In this document: positions 25,275-33,767 of the stretch, piece by piece | Position numbering within the stretch: the stretch's first letter is position 1 | Layout of the letters: each line of letters begins with the position of its first letter | DNA from: an uncultured Roseicyclus sp. | Lineage (GTDB): Bacteria; Pseudomonadota; Alphaproteobacteria; Rhodobacterales; Rhodobacteraceae | Reading direction: 5' to 3' | DNA: 64,000 nt | NCBI GenBank assembly: GCA_937139335.1 | Contig: CAKZPN010000061.1 | Location: forward strand, 1-64,000 | Made by a program: the position numbers and the translations under genes | The notes under the pieces: model-generated | Told to the model about the DNA's origin: nothing | What the model saw: the letters and a program-made list of their open reading frames with translations, nothing else | The model's database searches: none

Positions 25275-26435
25275 TCAGTGCCGGGCCTCGGCCTCCTTGG
25301 CCATCTGCCGCGCGATGATCAGCTTCATGATCTCGACCGATCCGCCGGCGATCTTGGTGATGCGCGCGTCGGCATAGGCGCGGGCGATGGGGTATTCCCA
25401 CATGTAGCCCCAGCCGCCATGCAGTTGCAGGCATTCATCCACGACCTTGCAATGCAGTTCGGACGCCAGCAGCTTCGCCTTCGCGGCGTCGACCGGGTCC
25501 AGCATGCCTTGCATGAACAGTTCGATGCATTTGTCGGTGAAAACGCGCATCGACGTGGCCTCGGATTCGAGCTGGGCCAGCTTGAACTGCGTGTTCTGCT
25601 GTTCGAAGATGGATTTGCCGAAGGCCTTGCGGTCCATCGTGTAATCGACTGTCCATTCGATCACGGTTTCCGCCACGGTCGCCGAGCGGATCGCCTGCGC
25701 CAGCCGTTCCTGGCTGAGCTTCGTCATCATCAGCGAGAAGCCTTCGCCCTCGTCGCCGAGCATGTTCTCGGGCGGCAGCCGCACGTTGTCGAAGAACAGT
25801 TCGGACGTGTCCTGCGCCTTCATCCCCAGCTTTTCGAGGTTCTGCCCGCGCTGGAATCCCGGCCGGTCGCCTTCGACGAGAAACAGCGTGACCCCTTTCG
25901 CTCCGGCGTCGCTGTCGGTCTTCGTGGCGAGCACCAGCACGTCGCAGAGCTGCCCGTTGGAAATGAAGACCTTCTGGCCGTTGATCAGGAATTCGTTGCC
26001 GTCGCGCACGGCCTTTGTGCGGATCGCCTTGAGGTCCGACCCGGCATGGGGCTCGGTCATGCCCAGCGAGCCGATCCATTCGCCGGTGACCATCTTGGGC
26101 AGGAATTTCTTTTTCTGCTCTTCGGTGCCGAAGCTGAGGATGTAGGTCGCAACGAGATCGGTGTGGATCAGGAATCCGGGGCCGGAGGCTCCGGCGCGCC
26201 AAAGCTCCTCGAACACCACCACGTCGAACAGGTAGTCGAGGCCAAGACCGCCATATTCCTCGGGCACTGTGCAGCACAGCAGGCCCTGTTCCCCCGCCTT
26301 GAGCCAAAGCTCGCGCGGGACGATTCCGTCCTTTTCCCACTGGGCGTGGAAAGGGACGATTTCCTTTTCCACGAACTTGCGGACGGTCTCGCGGAACATC
26401 TTGTGTTCGTCGTTGAACAAGGTGCGTTCGATCAT
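25275..26435 (-). CDS. Acyl-CoA dehydrogenase
   Basis: This 386-aa dehydrogenase has SLGMTEPHAGSDLKAIRTKA, INGQKVFISNGQLCDVLV and RKAFGKSIFEQQNTQFKLAQ. Its C-terminal loop is ITKIAGGSVEIMKLIIARQM. As in the long-chain/isovaleryl group, glycine replaces the usual loop glutamate and LSQERLAQA supplies the candidate base. It closely resembles the enzyme at 21553 in overall plan. It forms a two-gene unit with the EamA transporter and has its own operator copy. Confidence 0.93.
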   Translation of the reverse strand: MIERTLFNDEHKMFRETVRKFVEKEIVPFHAQWEKDGIVPRELWLKAGEQGLLCCTVPEEYGGLGLDYLFDVVVFEELWRAGASGPGFLIHTDLVATYILSFGTEEQKKKFLPKMVTGEWIGSLGMTEPHAGSDLKAIRTKAVRDGNEFLINGQKVFISNGQLCDVLVLATKTDSDAGAKGVTLFLVEGDRPGFQRGQNLEKLGMKAQDTSELFFDNVRLPPENMLGDEGEGFSLMMTKLSQERLAQAIRSATVAETVIEWTVDYTMDRKAFGKSIFEQQNTQFKLAQLESEATSMRVFTDKCIELFMQGMLDPVDAAKAKLLASELHCKVVDECLQLHGGWGYMWEYPIARAYADARITKIAGGSVEIMKLIIARQMAKEAEARH

Positions 26436-26483
26436 GGCGCGGTTCCTGTTTGCTCTGGTCCGATCTTACCGTCGGGCAACTTG

Positions 26484-26501
26484 GTAAGCAACCGTACAAT
26501 C
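26484..26501. promoter_or_regulatory. Shared operator-like motif, copy 10
   Basis: GTAAGCAACCGTACAATC lies 49 bases upstream of the acyl-CoA dehydrogenase start, in the 83-bp gap after the CoA-transferase gene. Confidence 0.5.
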
Positions 26502-26518
26502 ACAATGTAAAAAGTAAG

Positions 26519-27724
26519 TTAGGCATAATATGCGGTCAGATCGGCCCGGTACTCGGGCGCGGCGATCGCGCAGATGGCGGCGCGCCGCGCCTCGGTGCCC
26601 AGGAAGCGCAGATCGGCAATCCCGTGCTCGGTGACGACCACGTCCGTGTCGAAGCGGCCGAGCGAAACCGGCCCGTCCCCGGCGCCCGGCGCGACGATCC
26701 GGCTGGACCGCGACGTGGATGCCGGCAGAACGATGACGCGCAGCCCCGCACCCCGTGCACCCGCCGCGAAGTCCGACGCGCCGCCGGGACCGGAAACCAC
26801 GCCTTTCGGCGTCGCCTCGGCGTAGACCTGCCCGTCGAGATCGACCGAGATGGCCGAATTGATCGTCACCAGGCATTCGATCATCCCGTGGGTCGAAATG
26901 TCATGGGTGAAGGAGGGCGGGCAGAAGCGGAACTCCGGCCCGGACACGGCTTCGTAAAGCCGGCGGGTGCCGATCGCGACGCCGGCGGTAATCGGACGGT
27001 CGCGCCTGAGCGCGCCGGAAGCCAGCAGGTCGACGGCGCTGTCACCGATGAGACCTGAGTGGATCGCAAGTTCGCGCTTCCCGGTCAGCCCGCGCAGGAC
27101 GGCCTCGGGCGTCCGGCCGATGCCGGCTTGCACGGTGGCGCCGTCTGGCACCAGCGTGGCAGCATGCGCGGCGATGCGGCCCGACACCTCGTCGAGCCCC
27201 GGATCGGACGTCAGCAGGTCCTGCGGCGCCTCTATCACGGCGGTCAGCCGGTCGAACGGAATCCCCGGCGTGCCGGATGTTCGCGGCATCAGCGGGTTGA
27301 TGTGGGCGATGATCACCGGAATGCGCGGCCAGAGATCGGCGACGAAGTCGGTCACGGTGCCGAAACTGCACAGGCCGTCGGCGTCGGGCGGCGACAACAT
27401 GACAACGGCCGCGTCCGGCGGGCGGTGATCGAGGAACCCCTGGATGCCGAAGTAGGGCAATGGGCGGAAATCGACCTGCGCGCCTGCCGCGACAAGTTCG
27501 GGCGTCTGGAAGAACGTCGTCACCCGGGCTCCGGTCGCCAGGACATGGTCCAGGCGGTTGAGCCCGGGGACGACGATCCCCGTGAAGGTCAGGCCGGGGA
27601 GAGATCGGCCCTGAAGACCTTCGCGGAGGAGCGCGGTTTCGCCGGAACAGAGGCTGAGCCAGACGAGGCCCTCGCGGGGGAGGAAATCCGCGATCTGTTC
27701 AGGCGATATGCGCTCGGGAGGCAC
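26519..27724 (-). CDS. Acetyl-CoA hydrolase/4-hydroxybutyrate CoA-transferase family protein with altered active site
   Basis: The GTG start at 27724, with GGAG 7 bases upstream, lies just after the badI stop. The 401-aa protein follows the Cat1-type class I CoA-transferase plan: an N-terminal domain with VWLSLCSGETALL, the GATVQAGIGRTPEAVL loop, FCPPSFTHD and the C-terminal FDTDVVVTEHGIADLRFLGTEAR. In active members the strand after the GIG loop reads about IHTEM and the Glu carries the CoA. Here it reads LAIHSGLIGDSAVD, with no glutamate. Either another residue serves or the protein is not a standard transferase. Its place in the bad operon suggests CoA recycling between acids. Confidence 0.88.
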   Translation of the reverse strand: MPPERISPEQIADFLPREGLVWLSLCSGETALLREGLQGRSLPGLTFTGIVVPGLNRLDHVLATGARVTTFFQTPELVAAGAQVDFRPLPYFGIQGFLDHRPPDAAVVMLSPPDADGLCSFGTVTDFVADLWPRIPVIIAHINPLMPRTSGTPGIPFDRLTAVIEAPQDLLTSDPGLDEVSGRIAAHAATLVPDGATVQAGIGRTPEAVLRGLTGKRELAIHSGLIGDSAVDLLASGALRRDRPITAGVAIGTRRLYEAVSGPEFRFCPPSFTHDISTHGMIECLVTINSAISVDLDGQVYAEATPKGVVSGPGGASDFAAGARGAGLRVIVLPASTSRSSRIVAPGAGDGPVSLGRFDTDVVVTEHGIADLRFLGTEARRAAICAIAAPEYRADLTAYYA

Positions 27725-27727
27725 GGA

Positions 27728-28513
27728 TCACTCCACGAACTTGTGGAAGTCGGGCTTGCGCTTCTCGTTGAACGCGTCAACGCCTTCCTTGGATTCGTCC
27801 GTGGCGTAGTAGAGTTTCACGGCATGGAGCGCCATATTGCTGATCCCGCGGATCGAGTCGCTGTCGGCGTTGAAGGACCGCTTGAGGAAGGCGAGCGCGG
27901 TGGGCGAGCGTTCGGCCAGCGTGTCGGTCCACTTGGTCACGGCGGCGTCAAGCTCGGCCATCGGGACGGCCTTGTTGATCAGGCCCATCGCGACAGCCTC
28001 TTCGGCCGTATACATTTCATTGAGATACCAGATCTCGCGCGCCTTCTTCTCGCCCACGACCCGCGCCAGCAGGGCGGTGCCCCAGCCGGCGTCGAACGAG
28101 CCGACCTTGGGCCCGACCTGGCCCAGTTTGGCGCTGTCCGCCGCGATGGCCATGTCGCAGAGTGTGACCAGCACGTTGCCGCCGCCGATGGCAAAGCCGT
28201 TCACACGCGCAATCACCGGTTTCGGCACGTCGCGGATCAGGCCTTGGATCTCGTCGATGGGCAGGCCGACGACGCCGCGGCCGTCGTAGTTGCCTTCATG
28301 GGCGGATTGATCGCCCCCGGTGCAGAACGCCTTCTCGCCGGCGCCGGTCAGCACGATGGACGAGACGCCCTTGTCGTTCGCGGCCTTGTGGAAGGCCGTG
28401 ATCAGCTCTTCCAGCGTCTGGCCACGAAAGGCGTTGTAGACCTTTGGGCGGTTGATCGTGATCCAGGCAGCGCGGCCTTTCACTTCGTACAGAATGTCAC
28501 CGAACTCGCTCAT
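27728..28513 (-). CDS. badI: 2-ketocyclohexanecarboxyl-CoA hydrolase
   Basis: This 261-aa crotonase-fold enzyme closely follows the plan of Rhodopseudomonas BadI: RAFCTGGDQS-type segment (KAFCTGGDQSAHEGNYDGRG), VPKPVIARVNGFAIGGGNVL, GQVGPKVGSFDAGWGTALL, VVGEKKAREIWY and the end EGVDAFNEKRKPDF. The GGGN and SFDAGWG elements are shared with MenB-like enzymes and replace the hydratase glutamates. BadI hydrolyses the ring of 2-ketocyclohexane-carboxyl-CoA to pimelyl-CoA. BadH is two genes upstream, which strengthens the call. It overlaps the thioesterase stop by ATGA. Confidence 0.88.
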   Translation of the reverse strand: MSEFGDILYEVKGRAAWITINRPKVYNAFRGQTLEELITAFHKAANDKGVSSIVLTGAGEKAFCTGGDQSAHEGNYDGRGVVGLPIDEIQGLIRDVPKPVIARVNGFAIGGGNVLVTLCDMAIAADSAKLGQVGPKVGSFDAGWGTALLARVVGEKKAREIWYLNEMYTAEEAVAMGLINKAVPMAELDAAVTKWTDTLAERSPTALAFLKRSFNADSDSIRGISNMALHAVKLYYATDESKEGVDAFNEKRKPDFHKFVE

Positions 28514-28947
28514 GCCGGGTCCTCCTTCGGGCTGGTGCGTTTCTTGTAGATGCCATTGCAGTGCGCAATCGGCTCGCCATCGACGGTCATCATGGCGCGG
28601 AAAAAGATCAGCGACCGCGTCTCGCGGGTGATTTCGGGCTCGGCCTCGACCCAGTCGCCGTTGCGGGCGGGGGAAAGGAAGTCGATGGCCAGCGTGATCG
28701 TGTTGGCGGCGCCGGAATAGCTCCCGACGCCGATGCCGTAGCCGAGCATGTCGGCAAACAGCGCAAGCACCCCGCCATGGACGCTGCCGGCGGCGTTCAG
28801 GTGGCGCGCCCCGACCCGAAAGCCGAGCCGCACGCCACCGCCGTCCCGCGCGATGTGGAACGGGCCGTTGAACCGCTCGCCCTCGGTCGCGTTCTCGAGC
28901 GGCGCGAAGCCTGGCGGCGGCGTGTCCGGTGTCGGAACCGTATTCAT
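28510..28947 (-). CDS. PaaI-like hotdog-fold thioesterase
   Basis: ATG 28947 overlaps the badH stop as TGATG; the longer open frame upstream is a shadow of badH. The 145-aa protein has GARHLNAAGSVHGGVLALFADMLGYGIG and NTITLAIDFLSPARNGDWVEAE, the 4HBT thioesterase signature. It ends in IAHCNGIYKKR. It resembles the thioesterase at 18694. Sitting between badH and badI, it may clear stalled CoA esters of the ring-cleavage step. Confidence 0.88.
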   Translation of the reverse strand: MNTVPTPDTPPPGFAPLENATEGERFNGPFHIARDGGGVRLGFRVGARHLNAAGSVHGGVLALFADMLGYGIGVGSYSGAANTITLAIDFLSPARNGDWVEAEPEITRETRSLIFFRAMMTVDGEPIAHCNGIYKKRTSPKEDPA

Positions 28948-29711
28948 CAGACCATGTTCATCCCGCCCGAGACGGAAATGGTCTGGCCGGTGATGAAGTT
29001 TGCGTCGTCGGAGCCGAGGAAGGCCACGATGCCCGCGTAATCCTCGGGCTCGCCCATGCGGCGCAGCGGGATGCCGCGAACCATGGCGTCCTTCCATTTC
29101 ATCGCCTGGTCCCCGGTGCCAAGTACGGAGGCCATCATCGGCGTGTTGGTCGGGCCGGGGCAGACGGCGTTCAGCAGCACGTTCTGCCGGGCCAGTTCGC
29201 GCGCGAGCGACTTGGTGAAGGCGATGATGCCGCCCTTGCAGGCGGAATAGACCGCCTCGGTCGAGGTGCCGACCCGTGCCGCATCGGACGCGATGTTCAC
29301 GACCCTTCCGCCGCCGCGTTCCGCCATGCCGGTGCAGACCGCCTTGTGCATGTTGAGCGGGCCCGAGAGGTTGATCGCGATGATCTTGTCCCAGAGCGAT
29401 TTTTCGGTCTGCAGGAAGGGCGCGGGCTGGTCCCAGCCGGCGTTGTTCACCAGAAGCCAGGTCGGCCCCAGATCCGCCTCGGCCTGGGCGACCGCGCTTC
29501 CGACGCCGTCGGCGTCCGAGATGTCGACGCCGTAGACACGAACGTCGGCGCCGGTCGCGCGGGCCTCCTCGGCAGTGGCCTCGGCGGCCTGCGGGTTGAG
29601 GTCGAACACCGCAACCTTGTAACCCTCGGCCGCAAGTCGCATCGTGATCGCGCGCCCGATCCCCTGACCCCCGCCTGTCACGATCGCCATTTTCGCGTCG
29701 GTTCCAGCCAT
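28947..29711 (-). CDS. badH: 2-hydroxycyclohexanecarboxyl-CoA dehydrogenase (BadH-like SDR)
   Basis: This 254-aa SDR has IVTGGGQGIGRAI, VAVFDLNPQAAE, LVNNAGWDQPAPFLQTE, VVNIASDAARVGTSTEAVYSACKGG and a C-terminal FITGQTISVSGGMNMV. The combination NNAGWD, IASDAARVG and YSACKGG matches known BadH. The enzyme oxidises 2-hydroxycyclohexane-carboxyl-CoA to the 2-keto compound, which BadI then opens. It is first in the operon badH-thioesterase-badI-CoA-transferase. That operon reads away from a paired operator shared with the plus-strand operon at 29806. Confidence 0.85.
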   Translation of the reverse strand: MAGTDAKMAIVTGGGQGIGRAITMRLAAEGYKVAVFDLNPQAAEATAEEARATGADVRVYGVDISDADGVGSAVAQAEADLGPTWLLVNNAGWDQPAPFLQTEKSLWDKIIAINLSGPLNMHKAVCTGMAERGGGRVVNIASDAARVGTSTEAVYSACKGGIIAFTKSLARELARQNVLLNAVCPGPTNTPMMASVLGTGDQAMKWKDAMVRGIPLRRMGEPEDYAGIVAFLGSDDANFITGQTISVSGGMNMV

Positions 29712-29733
29712 CTTCGCCTCCCACGTTCCAGAT

Positions 29734-29751
29734 TTTCGTACGCAAGCATAT
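29734..29751 (-). promoter_or_regulatory. Shared operator-like motif, copy 11a (inverted)
   Basis: On the minus strand it reads ATATGCTTGCGTACGAAA. It faces copy 11b with only 2 bases between them, so the divergent bad and thiolase operons share a two-site region. Confidence 0.6.
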
Positions 29752-29753
29752 TA

Positions 29754-29771
29754 ATACACTTGCGTACCATC
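29754..29771 (+). promoter_or_regulatory. Shared operator-like motif, copy 11b
   Basis: ATACACTTGCGTACCATC lies 34 bases upstream of the HMG-CoA-synthase-like gene and is the second half of the paired site. Confidence 0.6.
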
Positions 29772-29805
29772 TCGCCACAAGTCTATCCTGTGGTCAAGAG
29801 ATGGA

Positions 29806-31233
29806 ATGCACATGACCGAACAAACGATCCTTTCGGCGTCCGGCTACCTGCCGCTATTGCGTTTCGACCGCTCTGTCGCGCGATCCGAGCTGCGCTGGGC
29901 CGGAATGGGCGGCGCGCGCGGTCATCGCGCGGTGGCGGGGTGGGACGAGGACGCGCTGACACTGGCCATCGAGGCGAGCCGCCTCGTCAGCCCGGAAAGC
30001 GCTGGCCGCGTGACGGTCGCCTCCACGAGTTCGCCGTTCACGGATCGGAGCATGGCGGGGCTTCTGGTCGACGCCCTGACCCTCGACCCCGCGTTGCCCG
30101 TCACCGATGTCGGCCTCAGCCGCCGGGCGGCGACTTCCGCCTTGATCCGTGCGCTTGCGTCGGACACGCCCGAGTTGATCGCGGCGGGCGAGCGGCGGCA
30201 GGCGCAGGCCGGCAGCCCGCAGGGCCTGGCCTGGGGCGATGGCGCCGGTGCGGTTCTGGTCGGGCCGGGCGAAGGTCTTGCGCGATGCCGCGCGGCGGTG
30301 TCCCGCAGCGCGCAGGTCATCGACAGCTACACCGCCATGTCCCGCGGGCTGCCCTATGGCGCCGAAGATCGCTTCGTGCGCGACACGGCGGTGGACCTCT
30401 ACCAGACAGCCGTCTCCGAGGCGCTGGACCGGGCCGGTGTCGCCGCCGGCGACGTCGCAATCGCGGCCATGGCCGAACCCGTCGCCGGGACGTATATTGC
30501 GCTCGCCAAGGCGATGAAGCTGAAGGCTCCGAACCTCTGCACCGAGGTCGCGGGCGCGGCGGGCGATCTTGGCGCGGCGATGCCGCTGTTCGGGCTGGCC
30601 CTGGCGCTTGACCGGGCGCAACCCGGCGATCTCATCCTCGTGGCGGGCTTCGGAAACGGCTGCGATGTCCTTTTGCTCGAGGCGACCGGCACCGGGAACG
30701 GCAGCGCAGAAGCGGCGCTGTCGCAAGGGTCGGTGCTGTCCTCCTACACGCGGTTTCTCAACCTGACCGGCGGGATCGACCTTGACTGGGGCCCGCGCGC
30801 CGAAGTGAACCAGAAGGTCTCCGCCTCTACGCTGGCGCGGCATTCCCGCGAGATGACCGGCTTTGTCGGCGGGCGGGACCAGGGCGGCAACGTTCAGTTT
30901 CCGAAGACGCCGATGCCGGTCAATCCCGCGATCGAGGGGCTTGGCGCCTACGAGGATGTCGTCCTGCGCGATGTGCCGGCGAAGGTCGCCTCCATCACCG
31001 CGGACCGGCTGAACTACACGCCCGACCCGCCGTTCCATTTCGGCCTCGTGCAGTTCGAGAACGGCGCGCGGGTGATGATGGAGCATTGCGACACGGATTG
31101 CTCCGCCCCCGCGGTCGGCGACCCGGTGAGGATGCGGTTCCGCATCAAGGCAATGGACCGGCAGCGGGCGTTCCGGACCTATTTCTGGAAGGCAGCCCCC
31201 GCCGAACGACCGACGCTGGCGAAGGAGGGCTGA
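29806..31233 (+). CDS. HMG-CoA synthase-like/thiolase-fold protein fused to a DUF35 OB-fold domain, catalytic residues missing
   Basis: This 475-aa protein starts at 29806 or 29812. Residues 1-290 have a ketoacyl-synthase/HMG-CoA-synthase fold (MSRGLPYGAEDRFVRD, VAGAAGDLGAAMPLFGLALA, LVAGFGNGCDVLLLE). Residues 350-470 resemble a DUF35 OB domain (VASITADRLNYTPDPPFHFGLVQFENGARV). Where the nucleophilic cysteine is expected it reads GLSRRAATSAL (about 104-113), and the usual histidine region reads MAEPVAGTY. The zinc-ribbon cysteines of DUF35 are also lost (GGNVQFPKTPM). It probably acts as a scaffold or CoA-channel partner for the thiolase encoded next, as in the archaeal thiolase-HMGCS-DUF35 complex. 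That is inference. Confidence 0.82.
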   Translation: MHMTEQTILSASGYLPLLRFDRSVARSELRWAGMGGARGHRAVAGWDEDALTLAIEASRLVSPESAGRVTVASTSSPFTDRSMAGLLVDALTLDPALPVTDVGLSRRAATSALIRALASDTPELIAAGERRQAQAGSPQGLAWGDGAGAVLVGPGEGLARCRAAVSRSAQVIDSYTAMSRGLPYGAEDRFVRDTAVDLYQTAVSEALDRAGVAAGDVAIAAMAEPVAGTYIALAKAMKLKAPNLCTEVAGAAGDLGAAMPLFGLALALDRAQPGDLILVAGFGNGCDVLLLEATGTGNGSAEAALSQGSVLSSYTRFLNLTGGIDLDWGPRAEVNQKVSASTLARHSREMTGFVGGRDQGGNVQFPKTPMPVNPAIEGLGAYEDVVLRDVPAKVASITADRLNYTPDPPFHFGLVQFENGARVMMEHCDTDCSAPAVGDPVRMRFRIKAMDRQRAFRTYFWKAAPAERPTLAKEG

Positions 31234-31236
31234 ACG

Positions 31237-32433
31237 ATGGCCACAGGTATCCGCGACAAGGTCGTCATCGCCGGCATGGGCTGCAGCGTCTTCGGCGAAC
31301 GGTGGGACATGTCCTCGGACATGCTGATGGTCGAGGCGTTCACCGAGGCGCTGGCGGATGCGGGCCTGGAGAAGTCTCGTATCGAAGCCGCCTGGCTCGG
31401 CTCGGCCCTTGATGACGTGAATGTCGGCAACTCCGCGATCCCGCTCGCCACCGCGCTGCGGCTTCGCGACATCCCGGTCACGCGGGTCGAGAACATGTGC
31501 GCCACCGGGACCGAGGCGCTGCGCGGTGCGGTCTACGCGGTGGCGGCCGGGGCCGTCGACGTCGCGCTGGCGCTGGGGGTCGAGAAGCTGAAGGATTCGG
31601 GGTTCGGCGGGTTGCCGATCCGGACCAAGGGGGCGGTGAACGATCTGTGGATGCCCTACGGCTCCGCGCCGGGCACCTTCGCGCAACTGGCCGGGGCCTA
31701 CGCGGCGCGGCACGGGGTCTCGATGGGCGACCTCAAGCGCGGCATGGCGCATGTGAGCTGGAAGAGCCATCAGAACGGCGTCATGAACGACCGCGCGCAC
31801 CTGCGACGCGCCGTCGACATGGACACGATCCTGAACGCTCCAATGATCGCCGACCCGCTCGGGCTGTATGACTGCTGCGGTGTCTCGGACGGCGCCGCCG
31901 CGGCAATCGTCACGACCCCCGAGATCGCGCGGGCGCTGGGCAAGGACACGCTCGTTTCCGTGAAGGCACTGCAGATCTGCACCTCGCATGGATGGGAGGC
32001 GCAATACGGCGCCTGGGACGGCTCCTATGTTCCGACGACGCGCGCGGCGGCCGGGCGGGCCTATGCCGAGGCCGGCATTTCCGACCCGAAGGCCGAGATC
32101 GGGTTGGCAGAGGTTCACGACTGCTTCTCGATCACCGAGCTGGTGACGATGGAGGATCTGCAGCTTTCAAACGACGGGCGGGCCGCGTTCGACTTCCTGG
32201 ATGGCCGCTATGATCGCGACGGTGCGGTGCCGGCGCAGGTCGATGGCGGGCTGAAATGCTTTGGCCACCCGGTCGGCGCGTCGGGGCTTCGCATGGCCTA
32301 CGAGGTCTATACCCAGCTCATGGAGCGGGCGGGCGACCGGCAACTCGCCGATCTCGACTTCGGCCTTACGCACAACCTCGGGGGCCAGCCGGCCAACTCG
32401 GTCGGCGCGGTTTCGGTGTTCGGACGGCTCTGA
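31237..32433 (+). CDS. SCP-x-type thiolase (acetyl-CoA acyltransferase)
   Basis: This 398-aa thiolase has the nucleophile in VENMCATGTEALRGAVYAV, the VHDCFSITELVTMEDL block and the C-terminal histidine in CFGHPVGASGLRMAYEVYTQL. The spacing is that of SCP-x/lipid-transfer-type thiolases, which cleave 2-methyl-3-ketoacyl-CoA and related branched substrates or act as retro-aldolases. All catalytic elements are present, unlike its upstream partner, 3 bases away. It probably releases acetyl- or propionyl-CoA. Confidence 0.92.
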   Translation: MATGIRDKVVIAGMGCSVFGERWDMSSDMLMVEAFTEALADAGLEKSRIEAAWLGSALDDVNVGNSAIPLATALRLRDIPVTRVENMCATGTEALRGAVYAVAAGAVDVALALGVEKLKDSGFGGLPIRTKGAVNDLWMPYGSAPGTFAQLAGAYAARHGVSMGDLKRGMAHVSWKSHQNGVMNDRAHLRRAVDMDTILNAPMIADPLGLYDCCGVSDGAAAAIVTTPEIARALGKDTLVSVKALQICTSHGWEAQYGAWDGSYVPTTRAAAGRAYAEAGISDPKAEIGLAEVHDCFSITELVTMEDLQLSNDGRAAFDFLDGRYDRDGAVPAQVDGGLKCFGHPVGASGLRMAYEVYTQLMERAGDRQLADLDFGLTHNLGGQPANSVGAVSVFGRL

Positions 32434-32445
32434 AGGGAGGGCAAG

Positions 32446-32898
32446 ATGCCTGGAAAGTATTACGAAGGGTTCGAGGTCGGTGATCTTATCCGCCACCCGA
32501 TCCGGCGGACCGTGACGGAGTCCGACAACGTGCTCTTCACCACAATGACAATGAACCCGGCCGCGATCCACCTCGATGCCGACTATTGCGAGTCGACCGA
32601 ATTCGGCAAGCCGCTGGTCAACTCCGTCTTCACGCTCGGGCTCGTCGTCGGGCTGTCGGTCGGCGACACGACGCTTGGCACCACGGTCGGCAACCTGGGG
32701 TTCGAGGACACGAAGTTTCCGAAGCCGGTTTTCCATGGCGACACGATCCGCGCCGAAACCGAGATCCTGCAAAAGCGGGTGTCCAAGAGCCGGCCGACCC
32801 AGGGCATCGTCACCTTCCTTCACCGCGGGCTGAACCAGCGCGACGAGGTGGTGTGCGAATGCCGGCGACTGGCCCTGATGCTGAGGGAACCGGTATGA
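32446..32898 (+). CDS. MaoC-family dehydratase/enoyl-CoA hydratase 2
   Basis: This 150-aa hotdog protein opens YYEGFEVGDLIRHPIRRTVTESDNVLF, with NPAAIHLDADYCESTEFGKPLVNS, a MaoC-type hydratase motif. It resembles mesaconyl-CoA or R-specific enoyl-CoA hydratases. It lies between the thiolase and the CitE-like lyase and overlaps the latter by ATGA. Mesaconyl-CoA hydratase and CitE-type malyl/citramalyl-CoA lyase are natural partners, so addition of water followed by lyase cleavage is a reasonable pair of steps. Confidence 0.9.
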   Translation: MPGKYYEGFEVGDLIRHPIRRTVTESDNVLFTTMTMNPAAIHLDADYCESTEFGKPLVNSVFTLGLVVGLSVGDTTLGTTVGNLGFEDTKFPKPVFHGDTIRAETEILQKRVSKSRPTQGIVTFLHRGLNQRDEVVCECRRLALMLREPV

Positions 32899-33767
32899 GG
32901 CTGACAGCGCTTCTGTTCGTCCCCGCGGACTCGGAGAAGAAATTCGAGAAGGCCAAGGGTATCGGTGCTGACGGGCTGATCCTCGATCTGGAGGACAGCG
33001 TCGCGCCCGACAACAAGGCTGCGGCCCGCGACGGGCTTGCGGCCTGGATCGACGCCGCGAACGGTCCGCGCGACTGGGCGTTCTGGGTCCGCGTGAACCC
33101 TTTCGACACCGGCCTGACCGAGGCCGACCTGAAGGCCATCGTGCGCCCCGGCCTCGACGGCATTGTGTTGCCCAAGGCGAACGGCGGGCAGGACGTAGCG
33201 CGCCTGGCGGATCTGATCGCGCCGCTGGAACGCGAGACCGGGGTGCAGCCGGGGCACGTCAAGATCCTGGTGGTGGCCACGGAAACGGCGGCGGCGATGT
33301 TCAACCTCGCGTCCTACGCCCCGGCGCATCCGCGGCTCGCGGCGCTGACCTGGGGGGCAGAGGACCTGGGCGCGGTCGTCGGTGCGACCAACAACAAGGA
33401 CGCGGACGGCAGCTGGACACAGCCCTACCAACTTGCCCGGTCGCTCTGCCTTTTCGCGGCCGCGAATGCCGGTGTTCCGGCGCTCGACACGCTCTACTCG
33501 GATTTCCGCGATGCGGAGGGGCTCGACGCGTCTTGCAGGACATCCCGCCGCGACGGCTTTGTCGGTCGCCTGGCGATCCACCCGGCGCAGGTCGCCGGCA
33601 TCCAGCAGGCCTTCGCGCCGTCCGAAGAAGATGTCGCGCTGGCCCGGCAGATCGTTGCGGCGTTCGAGGCCAACCCGGGCCTCGGAACCCTCGGGATCGA
33701 CGGCAAGATGTACGACATCCCACATCTGAAACAGGCCCGGCGCACCCTGGCGTCGATTGGAGAATGA
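32895..33767 (+). CDS. CitE-like HpcH/HpaI family CoA-ester lyase
   Basis: ATG 32895 overlaps the MaoC stop (ATGA). The 290-aa TIM-barrel protein starts LTALLFVPADSEKKFEKAKGIGADGLILDLEDSVAP, with the conserved metal-binding DLEDS. It continues with FWVRVNPFDTG, GIVLPKANGGQD, VVATETAAAMFNL and LTWGAEDLGAVVGA. This is the beta-malyl/citramalyl/HMG-CoA lyase-like CitE group rather than the citrate lyase complex, as no citF or citD is near. It cleaves a 3-hydroxy-3-acid CoA ester into acetyl-CoA and an oxo acid. Confidence 0.9.
   Translation: MRLTALLFVPADSEKKFEKAKGIGADGLILDLEDSVAPDNKAAARDGLAAWIDAANGPRDWAFWVRVNPFDTGLTEADLKAIVRPGLDGIVLPKANGGQDVARLADLIAPLERETGVQPGHVKILVVATETAAAMFNLASYAPAHPRLAALTWGAEDLGAVVGATNNKDADGSWTQPYQLARSLCLFAAANAGVPALDTLYSDFRDAEGLDASCRTSRRDGFVGRLAIHPAQVAGIQQAFAPSEEDVALARQIVAAFEANPGLGTLGIDGKMYDIPHLKQARRTLASIGE

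Noticed and set aside
29854..32118. 754-codon minus-strand frame
   Set aside because: It is antisense to the HMGS-like and thiolase genes, and its composition is that of a shadow frame.
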